DNA of 64,000 bases from assembly GCA_016647705.1 (NCBI GenBank), contig CM028330.1, forward strand, positions 31,142,649 to 31,206,648, written 5' to 3'. How positions within the stretch are numbered: the stretch's first letter is position 1; the number at the start of each line of letters is the position of its first letter. The notes under the pieces were generated by a model that was given only the letters and a program-made list of their open reading frames with translations, searched no databases and was not told where the DNA came from. The position numbers were made by a program, and so were the translations under genes. This DNA comes from Eucommia ulmoides. Taxonomy: Eukaryota; Streptophyta; Magnoliopsida; Garryales; Eucommiaceae. Below are positions 1 through 10,175 of the stretch, in pieces.

Positions 1-258
1 CCGGGAAATCTTGGTTCGAAAACCGAAGTAGCAATTCCATATAATGATCCCAAGCGCAATAAAACAGCTTGGAATCTTGTTGAAAGAATTGCATCGATAC
101 TTGTCGATCTAACATCTTCAGTACCCTGCAAAAGAAATAAAAACAAAACTACAAAACAAAAATTATAAACAAAAGAAATGCCTATAGTAAAATCGGGTCA
201 TTAACTCACAATATCTTTAATAATCTAAAACCCAATACCCGACAGTAGAGTGGTCCAC
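1..258 (-). pseudogene. Gag fragment and leader, second copy of the gag-only element
   Basis: Read on the minus strand, about 1-131 encodes the same retrotransposon Gag stretch as 14818-15015 (key residues CAWDHY-ELL and NQDFP). It is preceded by an AT-rich leader at 132-258 that also matches the leader at 15016-15114. The Gag domain would package element RNA in a virus-like particle. The copy runs off the left window edge, so its full length is unknown. It lies directly beyond an LTR remnant (259-461), so the order on the minus strand is interior, LTR piece, interior again. That suggests a tandem or recombined element rather than a simple insertion. The assignment to the same family as 14440-16479 is secure from base-by-base similarity; the absence of pol cannot be judged here. 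Confidence 0.7.
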
Positions 259-461
259 TGTCACGTAATTAACGCATGCCACTTTCACCGGAAGTATACG
301 ACTCAAGTTTTAGTATAGATCGAGAGAGTAAGGGTTTCGTGTCCACAGGGATTGGTTGAGATTATTTTCGAGTACCGTAATTGTCATAACCTAATTTTAT
401 CTAGGATATAAAAATGTGTTTAATGAATAAATAGTAATACTAAGTTAATTAATCTAATGTA
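259..461 (-). repeat. LTR remnant of the gag-only Athila-like element (last ~200 bp)
   Basis: This stretch matches 15115-15290, the terminal part of the minus-strand LTR at 15115-16479. Similarity stops abruptly near 461, so about 85% of a normal LTR is missing. It keeps about 30 bp near its end (around 265-295) that the other copy has lost. I read it as a truncated 3' LTR of the element whose 5' LTR is at 15115-16479. Confidence 0.65.
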
Positions 462-1680
462 CGCTGAGTAGTTCATAAAGATCAAAAGAACTTGGTTCAG
501 TTTTGTAACATTTGGCCAAGGGTATATTGGAATAGAAAATAGGTTAACGCCATTAACTTAACGTTACCCAAGTCTCAACACATGGCACACTCACTCTCGA
601 ACCTCCATAGATAAATTAAAAACAATCACGAATAAATATTTAAGACCGACGTACTAACTTGTCAAAAGAAATGAAATTTAACGATATTTACATATGTTTT
701 TTTTTTTTTTGTTTTAACTTACCACACCCCCAAACTTATTCGACTATTAGAATTTCACGGGTTTGGCTAAGAAAAGTGACAAGTGAGTACTCGAATACCG
801 AACCAATCAGAAGTTTTCCCTAAACCCAACCGCTCACTTCAAGTAACATATACTAATGCTAACTTGATTCACTCAAATTGTGCCTTTCATTTAGCGATAA
901 AGGTTTGGAAAAAGCTCAATTGGCCAGGGTATTTGTTTATGTATTTAGAATTGAAATGGTATTTAGGCTTCGACAGGGTAACAAGGGATAAATATATAAC
1001 ATGGTAGGCTTAAAAGGCTCAAGCGACAAAAAGAATGCCTAAATCATATCTCCTGAACTACCTCGCCTAGGATTTTGCCTCAAGCTTCCCCTCAATCAGG
1101 TTCTAGAATCTATTAATTGTGATGAGTTTGGCTAATCGATAATCGGTCTCAAATCAATTAAATAGAAATACATTAAGTCTATATGCTCGTGCCAATTTGG
1201 ATCCACAATAACTTTCACCAAAACGCATTGTCAAGCACACAAAACACACATGCATGGGTATTACCCTTGACCTCAGAAAACAACCAGGGGGTAATATCAT
1301 CATTACGTAACGGCACAGATAAACGCAAAACTCAGCATGCAACAACAACACCACCAAAACATTCTATACTAAACAAACATGCAATACATTAAAACAGTAA
1401 AACATACTACCATCCTACACATCACTGCCAAACTTAAAATGGACATTGTCCTTAGTGACCCAATCATCAATCTCAACATTTGAAATTAAAACATGCTGAT
1501 GAAGGGGGTTTAGAACACGTACCTGGGAGGCGAGAGAATCTCGCCTCCGAATCAAGTCGGCTGTGACGGATTTAACTTATATTTTTTCTTGGGTTGCCTC
1601 CCAAGAAGTGCTTGGTTTATGGTCATCAGCCTGACACACCAAAGTGCTCATTAAAGAGTGGCTTATGCCCGTAGTACATG
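462..1680 (-). other. Non-coding 3' region of the gag-only element
   Basis: No credible coding sequence is visible; the short open frames here do not resemble any family. On the minus strand it contains a T/A homopolymer near 698-710 and a 'taagtttgggggtgtg'-type purine stretch near 720-745. Closely similar modules occur in the 3' untranslated region of the inserted Athila (11400-12310), so the two are related families. It follows the gag-like frame (1681-2064) and precedes the LTR remnant, as expected of a 3' UTR. Confidence 0.55.
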
Positions 1681-2064
1681 TTAAATAACACCACGTATGA
1701 GTACGCCCTCAAGACTGGCGAGATATTGTTCTACTCGGCTCAAGTTTTCAATAGCATTCCTCACCAGCTCATGTAGTTGGTGGGCATGAAAGGACGTTAC
1801 TAACGGTGATGAAAGACAAGTTGGCCATATCGGATCCTTGTAGATGTGATCTTCTTGGATCGACTGTGGCATCACCTGTTGGAATACAAACGGTGAAAAT
1901 GCACAACGATTATTATGTGAATTTTCGTTGCCAATCCACACTTGGGTTCTCTCTTCTTCACCTTCATCAATGATTTCTCCTAAGCTCCTCTCGCTCATTT
2001 TCGGTTCCTCAGGGTGGCTTTCATTACATATGGCGTTTGTATCTCCCATGGCCACTGCGTCTGA
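1681..2064 (-). pseudogene. Downstream part of the gag-like ORF of the gag-only element
   Basis: A minus-strand frame of about 124 codons ends here. It begins exactly at the Athila insertion point. When the Athila plus one target duplication is mentally removed, a frame from 14438 upward runs on into it (through residues near EAESDAVAMG), so it is the second half of the frame at 14440-15015. The product is acidic, with a run of Glu near the first third and a heptad-like C-terminus (QLHELV, ENLSRVEQYLASLE). I recognise no protease, RT or integrase motif. It is probably the C-terminal part of a Gag-like protein in a non-autonomous element. Confidence 0.55.
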
Positions 2065-2069
2065 CTCAG
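2065..2069. repeat. Target site duplication CTCAG, left copy
   Basis: CTCAG directly precedes the 5' LTR and the same five bases directly follow the 3' LTR at 14433-14437. Five bases is the usual duplication for Ty3/gypsy integrases. Confidence 0.85.
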
Positions 2070-3564
2070 TAATAGGTGTAAAATACCTATCTAATTTTAA
2101 ATCGAATTTGCCAGTTTTCGACTATTTTATTGAAGTTTGAATATCGTTTTAGCTGTTTTTATTAGTCAGGAGCAGGGAAGTAAACAATCGGCAAACCGAG
2201 CGAAATGGTGCCAAAAGGGTAGCAAAAAAGATGAAAAAATGAGGTTTCAAATAACAGAGCAATTCCACCTAGCCAAAGTTTCCACCGACTAGTCGGAAAT
2301 TCAGCAAAAAGATGCAAAACTGAAGATTTGAAATTAGCCTAGGCGAAGTTTCCACCGCCTAGGCAGAAATCCGTCAGAAGGTTGCAAGGGCTGAAGTATT
2401 GAATCCGCCTAGGCGAAGTTTCTACCGCTAGGCAAAAATCCATCAGAATGCTGGATGAACTGAACTGCTGGATAGAGCTGCACTGCTGTAAATCCGCCTA
2501 GGCGAATTAGCTACCGCCTAGGCGGAATTCCTTCAGAAAGATAAGGAGCCAAGAAGTTAGTCCTCCGTCTAAGCGAAATTTCTACCGCTTAGGCGAAATT
2601 CTAACTGACTTAAACTCCGTCTAAGCGAAGTTTCTACCACTTAGGCGGAAATCGCAGAACAGGTCAAAATATATGTTTAGATATTTTTGAACCCCTAAGC
2701 TTATAAATACCCCTTGGCCACGTCTGAAACTTGTGGTTGAAGAACCCTAACCCTAGATAAGAGCTCTTAAGCTATATTTTGAAGATCAAGAAGGAGGTTC
2801 ATCATTCGGATAAAGAAGGATTACTTGCGGATCGATCATTAGTGACAGTGAACCGTTTTACTTCCAGATTTGATCGTTTCTCTCTTGTTTTATTCTTTGT
2901 AATCACTTTTTCATATCTACGAATGTTGAATCCCTCTTATTGTGCATGGTATATGGCTAAGATCTTGTAATAGTAGTTAAATGTTACTTAGGAGTAGTCG
3001 AAATCATGTAATCGTTTAGTTGAGTAAATTTATGTTACTTTAACGTGTTGTTTGTCTAAATCCGATTGTGTTTATCATTATTCTTTATATTATGCTTGTA
3101 TTGATAAACCGAGAATACGGGGTTTTGACACTCGGGAGAGGTAACCCCGGATTTAGAGTAGGGTAAATACAACGTGACGTTCTAACGACCTTGGAGGGCA
3201 TTAGAACGTATGCAACCCATGACGATCAGAGGTTGTCGGATTAGATAAGAACCGTTATAGCTAACTAAATGAAATCGATTATGCATTATATGAAAGAGAT
3301 TTATACTTAAGTAATTAGTGTAATTAAAACTAACCTTATAGTTGTCATTTATCTTAGTATAATAATTAGAAAACAAACAAAATTTGATTAGTCGAGATAA
3401 TATGAAACTATTGAAATCGCAATACTCAACTAAATTACCTGCCCTTCCCAGTGGAACGATATCTGATCCTAAAAAGATCCATTATATTAAAACTAGACCT
3501 CGTATACTTGCGAGTAGTCCAATTACTGTGAGGAGGAAACATGTGTGAATCTAAGCACGTAGCA
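2070..3564 (+). repeat. 5' LTR of the Athila element
   Basis: Aligns over its whole length with 12963-14432. The first 14 bases pair position by position (TAATAGGTGTAAAA against TGGTACGTGTAAAA), which fixes the start; the last bases GTAGCA against GTAGTA fix the end. It carries about six copies of a CCGCCTAGGCG hairpin unit (2265-2655), a TATA box near 2701 and a short CCCTAACCCTA stretch near 2744. Compared with the 3' LTR it has extra hairpin units but lacks about 110 bp around 3229. Confidence 0.9.
2701..2709 (+). promoter_or_regulatory. Likely TATA box of the Athila LTR
   Basis: TTATAAATAC followed by CCCC lies mid-LTR and is conserved in the 3' LTR (13454-13461). Transcription of the element would be expected to start about 30 bases downstream; the start itself cannot be seen. 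Confidence 0.55.
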
Positions 3565-3570
3565 AGTTTT

Positions 3571-3588
3571 TGGCACCGTTGCCGGGGA
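3571..3588 (+). other. Primer binding site, tRNA-Asp type
   Basis: TGGCACCGTTGCCGGGGA lies six bases after the 5' LTR. It differs at one base (A for G at position 5) from the Asp-tRNA-complementary site known in Athila elements. It would prime minus-strand cDNA synthesis. Confidence 0.85.
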
Positions 3589-3722
3589 TTGCGGCAATGT
3601 GTTTTTCAATTAAGTTGATATTGTGATTAAGTAGTTGAATGTTAATCACGATAATTCTTTTGCTTTTAAATTTTATTCAATTCATTTATTTATTTTATTT
3701 ATCTATTGAATTTGAGTAGTAC

Positions 3723-5372
3723 ATGCAGTGTAGTAAACGTATTGCTAAACAAAAAGAAGAAAAAGCTACAGTAATGGCCGACAGATATGAGAATATTTTG
3801 CAACCACCGGAGCCGCAAGCACTCCAGCCTCCGGAGCATGAGAGGCCACAACGAGTCCTTCGGGACTATTATCGGCCCCTTATGTTGGACAATTATTCAG
3901 GGATCCGGAGGCAGCCGATCCGAGTTAATAACTTCGAGTTGAAGCCCGCCCTAATCAACATGGTTCAGCAAAACCAATATAGCGGGAACCTTCACGAAGA
4001 TCCCAACGTACACTTGGTTACTTTTTTGGAAATTTGTGACACCGTCAAGATCAACGGAGTCGCCGAAGATGTGATAAGGCTGAGGTTATTTCCGTTCTCC
4101 TTACGAGACTAAGCAAATGGATAGTTTCAATCGATTCAGCCGGGGAGCATTAACACTTGGGAGGACCTTGCACAAAGGTTCCTCAATAAGTTCTTCCCAC
4201 CCTCGAAGACGTCTCAACTCCGAGGCGAGATTGCGCAGTTTCGTCAGAGAGATTTCGAGCCATTATTTGAGGTGTGGGAGAGGTTTAAAGACTTATTGAG
4301 AAGGTGCCCTCAACACGGTTATCAAGATTGGTTTCAAACCTAATTATTTTATAACGGGTTAGACGACCAGATAAGAACGATAGTCGATGCAGCCTTCGGG
4401 GTATGGAAATCAATCTTCAGGCCGGCTACCAACATTCCAACTCACTACAATCATGGACTTCGTAACCATGAGAACTTCTCATATGCAAATAATCAGAACG
4501 CTTTGCGGCCACCTCCGGGGTATGGAAATCAATCTTTGGGATATCCAATGCAAGCCAATTGACAAATGCAACAACCGCCAATGCACAATCCGAAGTCAAA
4601 TTTGGATGAAGTTTTGGGTTCATTTATGAAAGAGACGCAGACTATGATGCGTGAGATGCATAATCGCCTGAATAAACATGAAACACGGCTGGACTCTATT
4701 GATACCATATGTACAAACACTAATACTACGGTGAAGGCTCTTGAGACTCAAATCACGCAACTTGCTAGGGAAATTCAAGAATAATAAAAGGGGAAGTTTC
4801 CAAGCAACACGAAAACCAACCCTCGGAAATGCAAGGTGATTAAGTTGAGGAGCGGCAGAGACGTGGAAGTGAGGAGGCCTATGGAAACCGAGCTGGGTGT
4901 AAGTCGTGAGTTTCCGGATAATGAACCAAGAACTAGTGCGGAGGAGGAAGTTGAAGCAAAGACCGATGAAGGAAAGGAGAAGCTGAGTGAAGACGTGAAT
5001 GGGAGTAATAACAAAGAGAAAGTTGAGGAGAGAAGAGAAGATGAAAGGGTGATACCGGGAAGAGTAACATTTTCAGAGAATCCACCGATTCTAGTAACAC
5101 CATTGCCATATCCTCAAAGGTTCCAAAAGAGGAAGTTAGATGTTCAATTCGAAAAATTTCTTGAAATCTTCAAGAAAATTCACATCAACATACCTTTTGC
5201 GGATGCATTGGAACAAATGCCCAATTATGGAAAGTTCTTGAAGGATATCATGACAAAGAAGTGGAAGTTGGAGGATTATGAAACGGTGAAGCTAACTAAA
5301 GAGTGTAGTGCAATACTACAAAAGAAGTTGCCTACCAAATTGAAGGATCTGGGTAGTTTCACGATGTCGTGA
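3723..5372 (+). pseudogene. Athila gag (broken)
   Basis: A frame of about 550 codons, nearly all in one phase, interrupted by stops at 4110, 4122, 4341, 4560, 4782 and 4785. It encodes the Gag polyprotein that forms the particle. Order: a basic N-terminus; Athila-type residues RVLRDYYRP near codon 40; the retrotransposon Gag domain (INTWEDLAQRF, EVWERFKDLLRRCP and FYNGLDDQ, about 4150-4370); a Gln/Asn-rich linker; a coiled coil (MREMHNRLNKHETRLDSID, 4645-4705); then the LRSG linker at 4842 and the conserved segment before protease (PFADALEQMP, LEDYETVKL, 5197-5300). A local indel around 4110-4130 scrambles a few codons before the frame recovers. The frame closes at the gag-pol junction, where a short stretch before the protease active site is missing. 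Confidence 0.88.
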
Positions 5373-8300
5373 TCTAGGGGCAAGTATCAATTTGATGCCT
5401 TCTTTCATTTATCGGAAGTTAGGACTCAGAAGTGCAAAGCCTATGACAATCTCTCTTCAAATGGCGGATCGTTCACTAACCTATCCGAAGGGGATCATTG
5501 AGGATGCTTTTGTGAAAGTAGACAAATTTATATTCCCGGTGGATTTCGTGGTTCTTGAAATGGAGGAAGACATAGAGATCCCGATCATCCTTGGAAGACC
5601 TTTCCTTGCAACGGGAAAGGCCTTAATAGATGTGCATAATGGCAATTTGACCTTAAGAGTGAATGATGAAGAAATAAGGTTCAACATTTTTAACACTATG
5701 AACTTTCCGGATGAATCTCCCAATTGCAATCGAGTTGATGTTGTGGACTCTTGCGTGCGGGAGTTCTTTCTTGCAAACATGGATATGGATTCCTTAGAGA
5801 GCATTCTCACAAGTTTCTTATCTGTAGGGGATCTTGGCCAGGAAGGCTCTACCACGGACCTTGATGTTGTGGAATACGTGCTAGCTTTTGACGCTCAACT
5901 GAAAGATGTAGATTGTCCTATTCATGTGGCAGAGATTGAAGAAGTTGAAGACTCTCCCGAGAAATCAAATCCGTCTCACGGTGGGTTATTACTCAAGCAA
6001 TTAGCAGAACACCATCGGTATATATTTTTGGGAGAGAATTTGACCGATCCGGTTATAATTTCATCAACTCTGACGAAAGAAGATGAGAGTAAGTTGCTGA
6101 GAATCTTGAAGAGGCACCGATCCGCTTTTGCTTGGTCTATTTCGGATATCAAGGGAATTAGTCCGTCGGTGTGCATACATAAGATTTTGATGGAGGATAC
6201 ATTCAAACCCTCCATTGAACATCAACGGTGGCTAAATCCGGCTATGAAGGAAGTGGTGAGAGCTGAGGTGTTGAAGCTATTAAATGCAGGGATTATATAC
6301 GCTATATCCGATAGTGAGTGGGTGAGCCCGGTACAAGTGGTACAAAAGAAAGGAGGCATGATGGTAGTAAAGAATGAGAAGGATGACCTTATTCCGACAC
6401 GGACCATCACAGGATGGCGTGTATGTATTGATTATAGGAGATTAAATAAGGCAACGAGAAAAGATCATTTTCTTCTTCCTTTCATTGACCAAATGCTAGA
6501 TCGTTTAGTCGGTTATGAGTACTACTGCTTCCTTGATGGCTATTCCGGTTACAATCAAATAGCCATTGCACCGGAGGACCAGGAGAAGACGACTTTCACA
6601 TGCCCGTATGGAATGTTTCCTTATCGACGTATGCCGTTTGGCCTTTGCAATACACCGGCAACTTTCCAACGGTGTATGATGGCGATATTTTCTGATATGG
6701 TGGAGGAGAAAATGGAAATCTTTATGGATGACTTCTCAGTCTTTGGATCGTCCTTTGATCACTGTCTCTACAATCTGGCACTTGTTCTTGACCAATGTGA
6801 AGAGAAGAATTTGGTTCTAAATTGGGAGAAGTACTACTTTATGGTTAAAGAGGGGATCGTCTTAGGTCATCGAGTATCTTCCAAGGGGCTTGAGGTGGAC
6901 CGAGCAAAGATAGAAACGATTGAGAAGCTTCCGCCACCAATAAATGTGAAAGGAATTCGAAGTTTCTTGGGGTATGTCGGCTTTTACCGGTGCTTTATTA
7001 AGGACTTCTCGAAGACAGTGAAGCCGTTATGTCACCTTCTTGAGAAGGATACTTCATTTGAATTCAATGAAGCTTGTATGGAGGCGTTTAAGGCGATAAA
7101 GGAGAAGTTGATCTCGGCTCCAATAATGGTCGCTCCGGATCGGGAAATGCCATTTGAGATAATGTGCTATGCGAGTGACTATGCCGTTGGCGCGGTGTTA
7201 GGCCAATGGAATGAGAAGATCTTTCGCTCGATCTATTATGCAAGAAAAATATTGAATGACGCCCAGGAGAATTACACCACAACTGAGAAAGAAATGCTAG
7301 TGGTGGTCTTTGCTTGTGATAAGTTCCATTCAAATATCATTGGGTCAAAAGTGATTGTCTACACGGATCACGCGGCTATCCGGTACTTATTCGCAAAGAA
7401 AGATGCCAAGCCAAGGTTGATAAGGTGGATTCTATTATTACAAAAGTTTGATGCGGAGATAAGGGACAAAAATGGGAGTGAGAACGTTGTTGCCGACCAT
7501 TTGTCGAGGTTGATCCAAGAAGACGTTGGTAACGAGTCTAATATCACAGAAGTGTTCCCTGACGAACAACTCTTTTCAGTAGAAAATGCACTTCCGTGGT
7601 ATGCTGATATTGTTAATTATCCTGCATGTGGCTTGTTACCACCTGACTTGACGAGAGCCCAAAGGAAGAAATTTCTTTTTGATGCTAAGTATTATCTCTA
7701 GGACGAGCCGTTGCTATTCAAGAAATGTGCTGATAAGATGATCTGGAGATGTGTTCCGGAAGAGGAAATAGCTAGTATTCTCTACCATTGCCATTCATCA
7801 CCTTGTGGCGGCTATTTCGGTGTAACTCAGACAGCATCAAAAGTACTTCAATCAGGTTTTTACTAGCCCTCTTTGTTTAAAGATTCATATACGTTTGTAA
7901 AAACCTGTGATAGATATCAAAGGGTGGGTAACATATCAAGGAGGCATGAATTGCCACTGACGTCAATTCTTGAGCTTGAGTTGTTTGACGTGTGGGGATT
8001 GGATTTCATGGGGCCATTTTTGCCCTAATTTGGGAAGAAGCATATTATGCTAGCGGTGGATTATGTGTCCAAATGGGTCGAGGCCGTGGCAACACCTACT
8101 AATGATGCCAAAGTGGTGTTAAAGTTTCTTCAACATAATGTCATGACACGGTTCGGGACACCTCGAGCCTTAATCAGTGATGAGGGGACCCACTTCTGTA
8201 ACAAAATACTCAATGCCTTGTTGGCAAAGTATGAAGTGAGGCACAAGGTGGCGCTACCATACCACCCACAGACAAATGGCCAAGCGGAAGTTTCTAACCG

Positions 8301-8874
8301 AGAAATCAAGCTAATTCTGGAAAAGACGGTTCATACAAATCGCAAGGATTGAGTGGTGAAGCTTGATGATGCTTTATGGGCGTATCACACGGATTTTAAG
8401 ACACCGATCGGCATGTTTCCGTATCGATTGGTGTTTGGGAAAGCTTGCCATTTGCCCGTTGAATTGGAGCACCGTGCATTCTGGGCGATTAAGAAACTCA
8501 ATTTTGACATAAAAGCTTCTGGTGCGCAACGTCTCCTCCAATTAAATGAAATGGATGAATTCTGACCTGAGGCTTATGAGAATGCCAAGCTCTACAAAGA
8601 TAAAACGAAGAGGTGGCATGACAAAATGATAGTCCGGAGGGAGTTCAGTCCGGGCCAACAAGTCCTATTGTTTAACTCAAGGCTAAGGCTCTTTCCCGGA
8701 AAGTTGAAGTCCCGGTGGTCTGGACCGTTCCGGATCAAGCATATCTATTCATTTGGAGCTATCGAGCTAGAATACGAAGACGGACGAACTTTCCGAGTCA
8801 ACGGGGAATGGATAAAGCATTACTTCAAGGATGAGGAGCGAGTTGTGGAGAACATTTCCCTCGTTGAAGGATAA
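5371..8874 (+). pseudogene. Athila pol: protease, reverse transcriptase, RNase H, integrase (broken)
   Basis: One continuous reading phase of 1,168 codons, with nonsense codons at 7699, 7864, 8026, 8350 and 8563 and no frameshift. Protease: DLGAS at 5371-5385. RT: RMPFGLCNTPATFQR near 6630 and the active-site box FMDD at 6721-6732. RNase H: TTTEKEML and YTDHAA are present, but the first catalytic Asp is Tyr (codon 7168-7170). Integrase: the HHCC finger is damaged (the expected His pair reads Y-F, and the last Cys is Tyr), while the core keeps Asp 8002-8004, Asp 8179-8181 and Glu 8287-8289. The C-terminus ends with a chromatin-side domain (LFPGKLKSRWSGPF). The enzyme would copy element RNA and insert the cDNA. 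Four of the five stops fit TGG or CGA changed by one transition. The start is set at the protease motif because the upstream junction is deleted. Confidence 0.93.
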
Positions 8875-9139
8875 AGCCGGAATTCTCTAACGTCCATGCT
8901 AGGGACGTAAAACCAAGCAACATCTTTTGATATGACATCGAGGGTAACGAATATTCCCAACTTTTGTATAAATACCTTTTTGGAGATCGTATTGATCTCG
9001 TAATACTAATTTTTTTGTGGTGAATTGATGAGGTTAGATACTTAGGATTGATTTGCATGCTAAAACTAATTTGAGGATTGAAGAAGAAATAAGAGGTGTA
9101 GAGAAACAATATGAAAACCTGAAGGAATCCAGCTTAGGT

Positions 9140-9560
9140 CCACACTGGCAAAAATTCGCCTAAGCGGTAAACCCACCGCCTAGGCAAACATTGGACAAAA
9201 AGGCTGAGAAATTATTCTGGCGTAAATTCACCTAAGCTGTAAAACCACCGCTTAGGCCAAAATTGGACAGACAAAGTCAGTATTTTTACACTGTCGAAAT
9301 TTCGCCCAGGCGGTAAAACAACCGCCTAGGCAGAAAATTGAAGAAAAGCTGAACTTTCACACCGGTGTAAAATTGCCCCGGCGGAAAACCCACCGCCTAA
9401 GCGGATTTACAACTAAACTTAGGTTTCACACTGGTGTAAACTCGCCCCGGCGGAAAAACCACCGCCTAAGAGGATTTAAACCAGATAGTTTTTAAAAAGG
9501 AAAAGGCGCTAATCCGCCTAAGCAGTAAAACCACCGCCTAGGCGAATTTACGGGAACTCT
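9140..9560 (+). repeat. Array of six hairpin units (CGCCTAGGCGG family)
   Basis: Six units with a period of about 70-75 bp. Each contains a left arm such as CGCCTAAGCGG, a loop of about TAAAACCA, and a right arm such as CCGCCTAGGCG. The arms are near 9150, 9229, 9300, 9372, 9441 and 9515. The spacers between units are also related, so this is a true tandem array. The same hairpin occurs in the LTRs of this element and of other Athila-like LTRs in the window. Confidence 0.85.
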
Positions 9561-10158
9561 GTTTTTAAAACGCACAGTCCACTTCGCAAACGGCATTTCC
9601 CTCCTAAAAATTTCAAGAAACCTCTCAATCGCACTATCCCAAATTCCTTCCTCCCGTTAAAGATTCATTCTATAGTGCTAAAAACCTAGATTTTCATCAA
9701 GAATCTTCGTCCAAATGAGGAATTTCTCTGCCCATTTTCAAAAAATTAGGGTTCGAAGGGTGAAACAGTGTGAAATCGCCATTCTCCACTGTTTTGATCA
9801 AATTTTTCAACAAGTAAGTGTCAATGATCCTATTTTTCATTTAGTTGTTGAATTATTTGCTTCATTTGCTTATTTATTTCAACAAAACATTGGATTTGAT
9901 TGGAACCCTAAACCTTTTTAAACCCTAAGTTGCGGTTTTCATGTTATTTGGGATTGAGGAATGCTAAATGATTAACCCTATCATATTTTTGTGTTGATAT
10001 ACAATGTGAATCATGTAGTTTGTACTACATTGCTACAAAAATGTGATTTGGTTATCGTTGGTGGGATATCTTGTGAGTTTTGTATTGATTGGCTTTGGTT
10101 CGCTGACTAAGGTTTGAATTACTTGTTCTATTGTTATTCTTGTGGTTGGTGTGGTGAT

Positions 10159-10170
10159 TTTAATTTTCAG
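10159..10170 (+). promoter_or_regulatory. Candidate 3' splice site before the third ORF
   Basis: TTTAATTTTCAG is a good plant acceptor and lies five bases before the ATG chosen for the third ORF (10176). Env-position ORFs of Athila elements are thought to be expressed from subgenomic RNA, so the placement makes sense; splicing itself is inferred. Confidence 0.4.
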
Positions 10171-10175
10171 GGAAA

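Larger units (their letters stand above)
8875..10175 (+). other. Athila spacer between integrase and third ORF, probable intron
   Basis: No coding sequence recognised. The first third holds the hairpin array (9140-9560). The remainder is AT-rich and ends in a pyrimidine-rich tract and CAG just before the third ORF, which suggests that this ORF is expressed from a spliced RNA. The splice donor cannot be assigned. Confidence 0.5.

Noticed and set aside
783..1392. Short plus- and minus-strand open frames of 60-75 codons
   Set aside because: They overlap each other in different frames inside the non-coding 3' region of a retroelement and show no family resemblance.
2744..2757. CCCTAACCCTA resembling plant telomere repeat
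   Set aside because: Only two units, inside the Athila LTR and repeated in its partner; not an interstitial telomere array.
5481..7333. Minus-strand open frames opposite pol
   Set aside because: They are shadows of the strongly coding plus strand; their sequences match nothing and follow pol codon structure.
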